From: Prorocentrum cordatum
Taxonomy: Eukaryota; Sar; Dinophyceae; Prorocentrales; Prorocentraceae
Length of the DNA stretch: 35,951 nt
NCBI GenBank assembly: GCA_963575745.1
Contig: CAUYUJ010018572.1
Coordinates: 165,001 to 200,951, forward strand
Direction of reading: 5' to 3'
The notes below the pieces were generated by a model. It saw nothing but the letters and a program-made list of their open reading frames with translations, was not told the origin of the DNA and ran no database searches. Shown here piece by piece: positions 19,934 through 29,720 of the stretch (positions within the stretch are counted from its first letter, which is position 1; each line of letters starts with the position of its first letter). A program made the translations under genes and the position numbers.

Positions 19934-22164
19934 ATGCCGCCCTGCCAGATCTGCTTGAGCCATGGGGTGGCCGGCGAGGTCGTCCCGGGCTCGCACTTCT
20001 GCGCTGCGCACGGGGCCGTGGAGCTGAACGTGTCCGCTGCTGCACGGCCGGCTGAGGGCTCGGGCCTGACCCTGGCTACCAGGAACCTCGAGATCGGCGC
20101 ATCCGACCACGCGAACGACATAGAAGTTGACCAGGGTGCCCTGCAGGTGGGCGCCCCCGCTGACGTCGGGGTGGCTGGGACGCTGGCCGAGGAACGTCGC
20201 GAGTACTAGCGCCGCTGCTGCTGCTACCGCCCTCCCTGGAATCCCATCTGTCCCTTGCGTCGCGCCGATCAGCTCGATCGCCGACGGCCTCCTCCGGGAG
20301 TGGCTCGAAGATCCTGTTCTTTCCCACTCCCCGATCATGCAGGCCGCCGCTGCTGCCCATCAGCCTGGCCGGGAGACGTCCTTTCAGTTCCCCCGCGACT
20401 GGGGTGGCCTGTCGGGCATTTTTGCGAAGTTCGGCTATCACCTGGGCTCTTCGGACCACTGGCAGGCACTGGGCTACGCGATGTACGAGGGCCCCGACCC
20501 TTCGGAGCAGCTCATCGCGCCCCGCCTGCGGACCGTTAAGTTTTCGCGCAGCCTCGCAGTCCGTGGCTGGGATTCGAAAGACGTGCTCAAAGCGCAAGAG
20601 GTGACGGACAAGTTAAAAGCAGATGCTGCCAACTGCATTGAGGACATGCCTGAGATTCTGCGCGCTCGTCGCAGGATCTGGGCGGGCAAGCTGCCGCTGT
20701 GGAAGGGGCTCGGCAAGGGCGGGATCGAGATGCTGAACAACACGAAGGCCTTTGCGAACGAAAGCTTATTTACGCAGTGGTCCAACGTGCTCGGCCACGC
20801 CTCGATCCAGAACTGCGCGCTTCGCTCCCGCGCGCTCGCCGAGCTCGCTGAGAAGGGCGACGGCCGGGTCTGGGACGAGCTCAAGGGACTCGCGATCGTG
20901 ATGCGGGCCCCTTCCGATGGCAACGCCCTCGCCCGCCCCCTCGCTTCACTTATGCGGAGAGCTGGTTCGTCCAACTGCCCGCTCAGCGCGAGGATGATTG
21001 CGCCGCTCCATCTGCGTCCCGGCATGGCTTCCGCGTCTGGAATCATGGACTTATTCTGGCCCCCTCTCCTTGGAGAGAAGGTGGCTTCCGCCTTCGTGCC
21101 CTGCCCCTTTGAGATGGCCGTCCCAGGTCGCAACAGCCTCGGGGACATTCGAATGGGGCTGGCGGTTTTCAACTTGGCCTTGACCGGCGCCGGGTTAGCT
21201 CCCAGGGCCCTGACTTCCAAGCCGGCCGTCCTGGAGGTAGACGCCGTCTCTGTTATGATTGCGGGCGTGCTTGCCGACGCCACCCCCCAGTTTCACGCCT
21301 TTATGCGGGGCCCGCTCCTCGCTGACATTCTGTGCCGGCCGCCCAGAAGGAACAACGCTAGCACTGCAGAGTTCCCGAGGGTGACAGTCGATATTATTTT
21401 TCCCGCTGGTGTAGGCGTATCCGCCCAGTTCCTTCAGCTCCAGCACCTCCGCCGCTCCGCCCTCCCAGGCAGCGCCTTCTTCGGCTTCGCGCTCGCGCGC
21501 AATGACCCGGATGCCATGATAGTCGAGTTCAACAGGCCCACTTCGTTGCACCACTACTGGCCGCTCTGCGCCCAGCTCTTGGTCCTCTCCGACCCCGGAG
21601 CGCCGGTTTACTCCGAAGCGTCTTCAGATACGCGGGCGGAGTTCCATGATAGATGCATGCTGGGGGGGCCCGCTCACGGCGGCCGCGGACCTGAAGTGGA
21701 AGCCATCTCGCGGCGACCGCGCGGCCGCGCGGTCGCGCGGAGAGCCTGAGCAGAGCCCCAGCGTGCACGACTACGTCACTGACCTCAAGATCCAAGGGGG
21801 TGCGGGGCGGGAAGGCGCGGAGGTGCTTCAACGCATCCCCAACCGCGCGCCCCCCGCAACGGGGCAGACTATGACGGGGGCCGTCGACGACGCCATGCCG
21901 AAGCCCGGCGAGTTTTACCATCTCGCCTCCAGGAACAAATTTGCACCCCCAGGTCGCCAACGGCTCCTGCTCCGCAGCCAGGGGGAAGTTCGCAAGGCCC
22001 ACGCCGCGCTGCGCGGCCAGGCGGCCCAGGTCGGTTCCGACAGTGTCGCGATTGAGGTCCTGAATGACACCATCCAGTTGGGCCCCCTCTCGGGGAACAG
22101 AAGGCGGTGGCCGGCCGCGACGCCCGCGGCTGCCGCCTGGGCGCAGGGCGCCCGTCAAACCTAG
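19934..22164 (+). pseudogene. LINE ORF1, nucleic-acid-binding protein, frame-shifted
   Basis: The ATG at 19934 starts MPPCQICLSHGV; Cys4, Cys7, Cys23 and His26 form a CxxC-x15-CxxH knuckle likely to bind zinc and RNA. This frame ends at TAG 20207-20209. The protein-like frame then continues one step over from about 20205 to TGA 21747-21749, uninterrupted for more than 500 codons. From about 21646 a third frame carries the last part, with LLLRSQGEVRKAHAALRG and VGSDSVAIEVLND, to 22162-22164. The role, by analogy with LINE ORF1 proteins, would be packaging the element RNA. The middle 500 residues match nothing I recognise. This is the best preserved part of the element. Confidence 0.65.
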
Positions 22165-22589
22165 GGCGCGGGTTTGGAATTTATTGCGCGAACGTGCTGA
22201 GGGAGAGCTACTGGATCATCGACGCCGCCCTTCGACCCCGCCCCGCCCGGGCGGGGCTGGGCCGCGTGGACGGACCGCTGCCGACCAGGAATCATCCCGC
22301 CTCTCGCTGCCGATTGCAACCGTCTTCTTCCGCATCTCCCTCCGCTGCTATTTTCTGGTCGCGAACTGCTACCTGCCCGTCCTCTCCTTGCATGTCGAGT
22401 TCACGTTCCGCTATGCCATTATCGTTGCCGGCGACTTCTGCAAGCGCTTGGCGAACTCCCTTCAGACGCCATCAGCGCCCCTGCTCTGTCCGCCCCGCGG
22501 GCCGTTATCCAGCGGGGCGTGCCCCGGCAGGTCGAGTTCTCGCTGGGCGTCGCCGTGGCCCACTGGAACGCGCGGGCCCGCAGCGCCGC

Positions 22590-23290
22590 GAGGACAAGCC
22601 CGCTTGCGTCAACAAGCTCGTCGCGCGCTCGGACGCGATGCTCCTCGCGGAGACTCGCGGCACTGATGCCGGCAATGCCGCGTGGAGGCCGCCCGTTGGC
22701 GCTGGGGCGTGGCGGTCGGCCGGCGCCTCTCCAGGGCGCGCAGGGGTTGGCATTTGGGTGAAAGAGTCGTTTCTGAGGCTCTTCTCCTTTATCGCGCTGC
22801 TTGAAGTCACGTGGCCGGGGCGTTCACTCAAGCTCAAATTACGAGGCGCGCGCGGCGCGCGCGATATCCTCGTCGGCCATGTCCCCGCCGGGGCGACTGC
22901 CACCGAGCTGGATCGGATCGGGGCGGACCTCGCCGCGCGAGACACACTGACGACATTCCCCGCCCTAGGGCGCGCATGCGCGACAGGCTGGCTGGGATAA
23001 TCGCCCCCAGGGGTAAGGTACTCACGCTGTCCGGCGGGGATTTCAACTGCGCCACCTCGCCCACGGACAGGACTACCATCGCTTCGCAGACCTCCACTGG
23101 CAGACGGGATCAGGGGGGGAGTGCCACTTTCAAGCATTTATTGCGCGCCCGCGCGGCCTCTGCGATGCCGGGGCGAGCCCGCGCATGCTTCGGCCCCTCC
23201 TCGTTCGCGGTTGGACCGCATCTACATGAACTTCCGCGCGTCGGAGCAGCTGGGCCGCTGCCTGCGGGCTACGGCCTTGGAATGGTGACC
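22590..23290 (+). pseudogene. LINE AP-type endonuclease domain, frame-shifted
   Basis: The motifs of the exonuclease/endonuclease/phosphatase fold appear in order but in two frames. SDAMLLAETRGTDAG carries the metal-binding Glu (codon 22650-22652), followed by AGVGIWVKESFL and DILVGHVPAG in the same frame. After a shift near 22960-22990 comes LTLSGGDFNCA (GGDFN at 23033-23047). After another shift comes LDRIYMNFRASEQLGRC (from 23211), which matches the DRIY segment. The domain would nick target DNA to prime reverse transcription. The conserved terminal SDH motif was not located. Sequence at 22165-22590, expected to hold the domain start, is poorly readable. Confidence 0.75.
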
Positions 23291-23354
23291 AGGGTTATCT
23301 GCGCATCGAGCCGTCTTTGCGTCTCGCAGTACGCCGCAGCGCGTTCCAGAACAC

Positions 23355-24900
23355 TTGCGCTCGGCACCTGAACGCGCCCTTCGACACGTTGATGTTCCTC
23401 GTCTCCTGGCTTGGAACTACCGCCGCAAGCTGGGCGAACGCCCGCTGGCCACCCCGACCCGCCGACTCCGCATGTACGAAGAGTCCATCAAGGAGGTCGC
23501 TACACGCCTGGGCCGCACGATGGGGAAGCCTCTGGAAGCCGTCGGTCTCGAAGACAGACTGGGTGTCGCTATGAAACTCATGCGGAGCGCAGAGCAGGGC
23601 ATGTTGGGAGCAATTTCGTCTTGCATCACGCGATGCCCATATGTGGTCGCGTTTGTGGACAACCCCTACGAGACCAGGGGTGACCTGTCGATTCGCCTAC
23701 GGTCCGCGCGGGGGCGCGCAATCGACTCAGCGAGAGACCCCGCGCGCTTGACGAGCTACGTAAGCCCCGCGAAGACCTCGTCAGCGGCGAAGCGGCCAGA
23801 GCCAACCAGGCCAGTCAGAAGAACGCGCGGCCGATCTACCGCCTCGCCTCCGGCAGAGGGGGCGCGCTGTCAGCCGTGCTCGCCAAGACCTGGCGGGTGC
23901 TCGCTGACCCCGCAGAGATGGCCGCCGAGCTCCGCAGGCCAGGGGCGGACGTATTTCGCGCGAAAGGCATCGACCAATCCCTGCAGGGGCAGTGGCTCAA
24001 CGAGGACGTGGCCAGCAGGGGCGCCGCGGACGCAATCGACGGCGCCCCTGCCTTCCCCAAGCTCCGGGGGCGACACGTCGAGCGCGCCATTAAGCATTCC
24101 AGCAACTCTTCTCCAGGCCCTGCCACGCTGTTGCGGGGGAGGGCTACTACGGGGCCGAGAACACGAGACTTTTGAATGTGGCCAACTCGGACAATCAGTT
24201 GTCGGCCAATGCTGTCCGGCACCTCGTCGAACCTGTCGTCGGTCCAAAAATCATCTATCTGATCACAGAGAGGGCTCGTCGCAGGGCGCAGCATGCTGGC
24301 CAATGTGGTGTCTGGCGCCCCGATGGCCCACTTGGCTCGCCCAGCTCATCTCGCGCTTGTACTACCGCAACTCATGATTCATAGCATTGGGCGGTGCCCG
24401 GCGCGAGGGCATCGACATGGCCCTAGGCATCCGGCAAGGATGCCGGCGTCACCGCTGCTGTTCGCGGTTGTGTTCGACATTGCTGCGCCGTCCGATCCGC
24501 CGCGTGCCCGGGGCCTGCGCGCGTGCCTATGCCGACGACGCTGCGCTCGTTCACGCCGCCCTCTTGTGGCACCTTGGCAGCTTGCAGGGTGTCTTTACAA
24601 TGTGCGAGACCGTCTCCAGCCTCAGGCTCAACGTCGCGAAAACGGTTCTCGTTCCTCCTTTCCGTCACGATCGTGACGCGGCGCGGCGCCACCTGGTCAG
24701 GGAGGCCCCGCTATGGGGCGCTTTCCCCATCGCGGAGAAGGCCACGCACCTTGGCGCCGTTGTCGGCCCGGGGCGGGGGCCCAGTCCGCGGGGGGCGCCT
24801 TCGAGAAGATCTTCGACCGAGCCACGCTGTGGGGTCGCATGGGCGTCGGCTTTTTTCACGCCCTGCTGGCGCGCCAGGTTTTCGTCTGCTTATTCGTGAT
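23355..24900 (+). pseudogene. LINE reverse transcriptase domain, deleted and frame-shifted
   Basis: Linker sequence (RMYEESIKEVATRLGRTMGK, about 23470) leads to FRAKGIDQSLQGQWLNEDV and HVERAIKHSSNSSPGP (about 23955-24120). Then, in another frame, comes ENTRLLNVANSDNQLSANAV (about 24160-24220). MLANVV (24293) is followed almost at once by WLAQLISRLYYRNS, so the segment that should carry the first catalytic aspartate (motif A) is missing. An in-frame TGA follows at 24375-24377. GIRQGC (24426-24443) continues in a shifted frame as PASPLLFAVVFD. The frame then returns for AYADDAALV, whose YADD catalytic box is 24528-24539. The enzyme would copy element RNA at the nicked target, but this copy cannot be active. 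Confidence 0.8.
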
Positions 24901-25972
24901 GTTCGCGGCTCAGCTGGGCCCTCTGCCGGTTCGCGGCTTAGGTGGGCCCTCTGCCGTCCGACTTCGACGCCGTCGAGCTCAAAGCGCGCCGCGCGCTCTT
25001 CCGCGGCGCCATGACTGGTTCTCCGTGGAGGCTTTCCGGGACCTCAAGACGCGCGCTTCCTGGGGGCGCTGCCGGGCGCGCGGTCCGCTGCCCGAGCGGC
25101 GCGAGCCAGAGTCGCGCGTTTCGAGAATTCCCGGCACGGGGGGCTCCGGGCCCAGGCCCGCGCCCGCCGGCTCCTCCAGGTCAACCGGGGGGTCGCGACC
25201 AGCAGCGAGCGGCGCAGTTCTCGAAGTACGTCAGCCAAAACTTTTGGCTTACCCATCGGGCCGCCACGTCTGAGTTCGCAGCGGCTGAGCGGAGCGCGCG
25301 CACTGCGCCCTCTCCATTGGATTCCGCCGACCCGGCTGTTCAACAGCGGCTCGGTTGGCAGGCCCGAGCTGCGCGCGTCTCCCAGGCCGCCCCCCGCCCT
25401 GCCGCTGCCGCGCGCGCCGGGAAGCGCCCGTGCAAACTGCGACTCAACATCATGCCGGGCCGCCGCCCATGACGGTGGATCAACGTCCTCGCCCTCTCCT
25501 CGCACCTCCTCCCCCTTCGTTTGCAGGCTTGCCAAATCAGGGCCGCCTGGAACGGTTGGATCACGGCGGGCCGCTTCGGCCGTTCGGGCCGCTGCGTGTT
25601 CAATTGCGCCCGCGGGCAGGACAGCCTGCAGCGCTGCGTTTTACGCAGTGCGTTTCATTCCCTCTGTCGCCAGTGCCCCGGGCTGAGCCGGCCACCTGCT
25701 GAGCGCTGCTTGCGTGACTTCCCGGGCGTTCGCCCGCGCGCGCAGTCGCTCCCAGCGCGCTGCCGGGACCAGCGAGCTACGGCTACTGCGGCTGCCCTCT
25801 GGGCGATAGGTGCGCGCGCGCTGTGCAAGACGCGCGACGCGATCAGGCGTGCTCTCCCGGGCTCCGACGGGCAAGCGGCATTCCGCGACTTTATTCGCGA
25901 CGCGGCCCCGGGTCGCCCGAAAACCCGGCACCTCGCCCAGATCGCTGCGAAAAGACCCGGGCCCGCAAGCTA
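24790..25972 (+). pseudogene. LINE thumb/C-terminal region with Cys-His cluster
   Basis: FEKIFDRATLWGRMGVGFFH (about 24800) and, in the next frame, FDAVELKARRALFRGAMTG (about 24957-25020) continue the protein after the polymerase. A final frame from about 25521 reads AAWNGWITAGRFGRSGRCVF, then NCARGQDSL, then a stretch with FHSLCRQCPG and PPAERCLRDF, to the stop at 25970-25972. The CVFNC...H..C..C spacing resembles the zinc-knuckle-like C-terminus often found in LINE proteins. The intervening 25040-25500 is GC-rich and hard to assign to one frame. Confidence 0.65.
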
Positions 25973-26660
25973 GAACGCCATATCGACATTATCTAGTGTG
26001 CCTGGTTGTTTGTGATTTCCGTATTTTCCTTGCGGTCGCACTTCGGCGCGCCAGCTCGGCCGCGCGCTCGCTTTTTCCTCTCCCTTCCCGTCTTCCCTCG
26101 TCTCTCGCCCCGCCCCCTCTCTCCCCGGGCCTGGTCGGCCCGCTTGTCTCACGCATCGCTGCGCTTACATTGGCGCTGTCAGCATTTCTGCTCTCTCTCG
26201 GCCTGCGGGCCGATGGCTTCGCAGCTTCTCTGCAGCCATATGCGGGTTTTACTGTTTCGGCCGACTATGCCATTCAGCAAGGAGGCTGCCGCGCAACACC
26301 TCGGCAGGCCAGGGGGAGATACGCTGCAAGGCAAATTCGCATCATTGGCAAGCCGGCTTCACTCCCTCTTCCTTTTCTCAATCCTCCTCCTCTTCCCGCC
26401 TTCCTAGACTCTTGGGGTCACTTTGTTCGTCGCGCTGCCCAGCCCCTGCTGCGACCGCCTAGTTTGCCACCGCGATGTCTTAATGCGGGTGTCATTTTTG
26501 TTTTCTGGCGGTATGCAGTGCACGTGTCTCCCATTTCGTTCCCTGTATCTTTCGAGTGTCCGTGTCGTTGCTTCTCCCGCAGTTTCCACCTCAGTATCTG
26601 TCTCGCCGCTTGCGGAGGCCATCGCTGGGATGTCCGCTCCCCTCTTCCCCCTCAAAACAA
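25973..26660 (+). other. LINE 3' untranslated region
   Basis: T- and C-rich sequence after the last coding stop, with no protein-like frame, ending in CAAAACAA just before the right target duplication. A long poly(A) is absent; the short A-rich end may be the eroded tail. Confidence 0.55.
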
Positions 26661-26677
26661 CGAAATGGTGAATGGTT
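26661..26677 (+). repeat. Right target-site duplication of the LINE
   Basis: CGAAATGGTGAATGGTT, 15 of 17 identical to 19838-19854. Host-repeat sequence resumes right after it with AAGTCCGGGTGGGTGGGTGG, resembling the leader of copy B at about 18370. Confidence 0.65.
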
Positions 26678-28080
26678 AAGTCCGGGTGGGTGGGTGGTGG
26701 GACTTATTATCAGTTTAGGAAGGATATCTTATGTTGTGCAATACAGGTAATGCGGTCTACGTTTTGCATTCCATTCGTTGCTTCAATCCGCAGTGAACAA
26801 CATACGCGGTGCAATCTATGCGGCGCACTTCGCCCTGCCGGCCTCGAAGTTGACAACTCCACTGCTCGCGCAATCAACCCACCCGCCCACCCTCAACTTG
26901 GTTTGCAAAACCAATGCGGCGGCGATTGCGATGACTGCTCGGCGCTGGCTAGCGCATCGCCGCGGCCGCGCAAGCGCGCATGCTCGCGCGCGAAGCGGCC
27001 AGCTGATTTGGCGCGACCAACGCGGCCGCGGTGGTGCTGACCGCTGGGCACCTCCTAGCTGGCACTTCAGTGCGGGTCGGCGACTTGGGCGGGCGCGGTA
27101 TCATGGCCACGCCGACGACTGTAGACATGATGGTGGTAGTAGCGATGTTGGTGACGATCGATGATGGCAACGACGGCGGCGCAGCGATCAATGGCGCCGA
27201 TGCTGATCGCGCAGGGGACGGTGACGGCGTCCCCGCGTCGTTGACAAAAGGGTTCGGAAGAATTTCGACATGCGCGCGCGGCCGACGCGGGAGAGTGGCC
27301 CGCATAACATTTTCGATGTGGATCGCGCCCCCCGTTTCAGCACGCGTGCAAAAACGGACGAATGAATTCGACACGCGGCGCGAGAGGCCCGATTTAATCA
27401 AAATGTTGAACAACAACTGTTTGCCATAAGAATTCACAGGGACGCGGGCGCGGGCATTTCTGCAAACGGATGTTGGAAAACCACGTGTGTGTTCAGATGT
27501 GTTGTGGACACTGGATTTTGAGCCCCCTACGAAACCCCATGGGTTTATATAAAAAACCGCATGCGCGCGCGACGACGCGAACGCGTGCATTTCGTTGTTT
27601 TGTTTCGCAAAAAGGACTGTGGCGATTGCGCGCCCGCAAGGGCGTTCGAACGATTTCGACATGAGCGCGCGAGAGGCACGCTTGGCAGCATGTGATGGAC
27701 GTGCTGCAAAATCCATAGTTTCCCAATGAACCGACACGGGCGCAAACGCAGTGTGTTTTGAGAGTTTTCGTTGCCCAAGTCGTGTGGTTTCATATGTTTC
27801 GGGGCATTCGATTTGAGAACCCCTACGAAACAATGTTTTTGTTCAGGAGTCCGGTATGCGCGCTCGACGGCGCGCGCGTGCGCACTTCGGCCCATGTCAG
27901 TTGCAAGGGGTTATGCAAATCAGTTTGCGTTTGATACACGAGTGCGCGCGCATAGTATAGTTTGCCGAGGATGAGGGGCGGGGCTGTACCGCCTTATGTG
28001 GGATAGTAGGAATCCATACTTCGGATGGACGATGGGGCAACATCATTTGGTTTTTGCAACATCAGAAAAGAGAATCGACG
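26678..28080 (+). repeat. Composite interspersed repeat, copy C
   Basis: A GGGTGGGTGG leader is followed by a 14-bp array (26733-26830), then a GC-rich spacer (26830-27090) closely similar to copy A, and a GATGGTGGTAGTAGCGATG stretch. Next come palindromic modules at 27268-27290, 27559-27590 and 27856-27884, each preceded by a GACACTGGATTTTGAG- or GCATTCGATTTGAG-like word. A terminal module has GAGGATGAGGGGCGGGGCTG (27968 on) and GACGATGGGGCAACATC (28029 on). No frame looks like a gene. Confidence 0.75.
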
Positions 28081-28515
28081 CCGTGCTATTTACGTGGCGC
28101 AATATAAGTGGAGGGATATTTCTTGAGCAGCATGTGTGGTACCATAGCTTTTGTGCAACATGTGTTGTGTAAGTAATGCTGTGCAAGAAAGGTTGCCGTT
28201 GTATGTGGTGCAACCGACGCTGTGCAACCTATGTGGTGCAGTCGATGTTGTGTCGTTTATGTGGTGCAATCCACGATGTGCAACCCATGTGGGTGATCTT
28301 GTGTGGTCCAATTCTGTGGTGCCACATTTGTGGTGCAATCTACGTTGTTCAACCCACGTGGTGCAACCTATGATGTGCAATCTACGTGGTGCAATATATG
28401 TTGTGTCATGTGTGTAGTGCAATCGATGCTGGGCAACCGATGTTGTGCCATTCGTGTTGTGCAAATGTTGTTGTGCACTACACGTTGTGCAATCTATGTG
28501 GTGCAACGTATGTGG
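28081..28515 (+). repeat. 14-bp tandem array, forward
   Basis: About 27 units of consensus GTGCAATCTATGTK in the clearest part (28155-28515), with exact 14-base spacing over long stretches, for example GTGCAATCCACGAT then GTGCAACCCATGTG. Confidence 0.9.
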
Positions 28516-28780
28516 CGGCTGTGAGGCAGTGGCGTGGCGGCGACGGGGCGGCAACGGCGCCAACATAACCGCAAAACCGCCGCACCAATCCAGACGACGG
28601 GCGGTGACGAGACAGCGACGGGCGGCGACGGCGGCTACATAGCGGCCAGTCCGACACACGACGTTCGGCTTTGATGTGGCGACGGGGTTGCGCTGGCGGC
28701 TACATCGCCGTCAAGCCGACACACGAGCCCAGTTCGTTAGAATTACATTACGCCCCCTGGACGGAAGCAGTTTTTCTAGG
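28516..28780. repeat. GGCGAC-rich spacer at the centre of an inverted repeat
   Basis: GGCGACGGGGCGGCAACGGC-type sequence containing ACACACGAGCCCAGTTCG (28718 on), whose reverse complement is found at 12428-12445. It separates the forward array on the left from the reverse array on the right. Confidence 0.65.
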
Positions 28781-28784
28781 TCAC

Positions 28785-29015
28785 CACACATTGCACAACA
28801 TAGATGGCACCAAATAGAAACACCACATGAGTTGCACAGCATGGATTGCACCACGCATGTTGCACCACATAGATTGCAACACGCAGATTGCATCCCATCG
28901 ATAGCACCACATATATTGCACGACATATACTGCACCAGTTACATAGATTTGCCCGCCCGAATTGCGTAACATGGGTTGCTCCTCATCGATTCCACTACAT
29001 TCAGTGCACCACATG
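28785..29015 (-). repeat. 14-bp tandem array, reverse
   Basis: Reverse-oriented units such as CATTGCACAACATAGATGGC and GATTGCAACACGCAGATTGC with approximate 14-base spacing. Confidence 0.85.
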
Positions 29016-29029
29016 AATTCCCCTTTCTA

Positions 29030-29689
29030 AGAAGAAAATAGACTCTCCCCCCCCCGGCGTTATCGCCCCCCCTTCCGGGTATGTGAATCATATATGATTC
29101 TGACCACGTCCATCCTAAATATGAATTTACACTATCCCAGGGGGGCCGGTACCACCCCCCTGAGGTTCCCCTGTGAACTAACACTATGCGGTGACATTTG
29201 TTCTTCTAACATAGCACTTTTTCACGAATCCCTTGCAAACAGATAGACGAAGTGCACACGCGCGCGTCGTCGCGCGAGCATGCCGAATTCCTTCAAAACC
29301 TTCGGTGTCGGAAGGATTTCGCAATCGATTTTCCAAAAAACCTAGAAAAAAAAGAGGGTTTCGTTTGATAAAAATACCTTACGCGCGAGCTCTTGCGAAA
29401 CCTTGAGGAAACCATTGGTTTTTCAATATTTTCACAACATGCTACCAAACGGGCTTCGCGCGCGCGCATGTCGAAATCTGTCGAACGCCCTTGCGCGTGT
29501 GCCGTCGCCAGAATCCTCCGCAAAAGATGGGACGAAGTGCGGACGCGCGCGTCGGCGCGCGCGTGTGCCGAAATCCTTTAAACCCATCGGTTTCGGAAGG
29601 ATTTCAAAATCGTGTGTCCAAAAAAACAATACAAAAACACAAGGTTTCGCAACACGGATTTTCACCAAAAGCGTGCGCGCGCGCTCTTG

Positions 29690-29720
<31 letters not shown>

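Larger units (their letters stand above)
19853..26660 (+). mobile_element. Degenerate LINE (non-LTR retrotransposon), about 6.8 kb
   Basis: The order is spliced-leader relics, 5' leader, ORF1 with an N-terminal cysteine/histidine knuckle, AP-type endonuclease, reverse transcriptase, C-terminal cysteine/histidine region, T/C-rich 3' region and a short A-rich end (CAAAACAA, 26653-26660). A 17-bp imperfect target duplication flanks it. At least six frame changes or stops and an internal loss within the reverse transcriptase make it incapable of moving by itself. No clade is assigned. It lies at the junction of composite repeat copies B and C. Confidence 0.85.

Noticed and set aside
19950-19962. 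CTTGAGCCATGG as a reverse leader relic
   Set aside because: Nine-base match inside the readable ORF1 frame; best explained as coding sequence.
22845-22862. GGCGCGCGCGGCGCGCGCGA as another composite palindrome
   Set aside because: Lacks the GCATGC start and CACTTCG flank and lies in a readable endonuclease frame (LKLRGARGARDI).
28151-28660. Cys/Trp/Val-rich frames (for example VVQPTLCNLCGA) resembling cysteine-rich peptides
   Set aside because: Products of the 14-bp GTGCAA array, where the frame rotates each unit.
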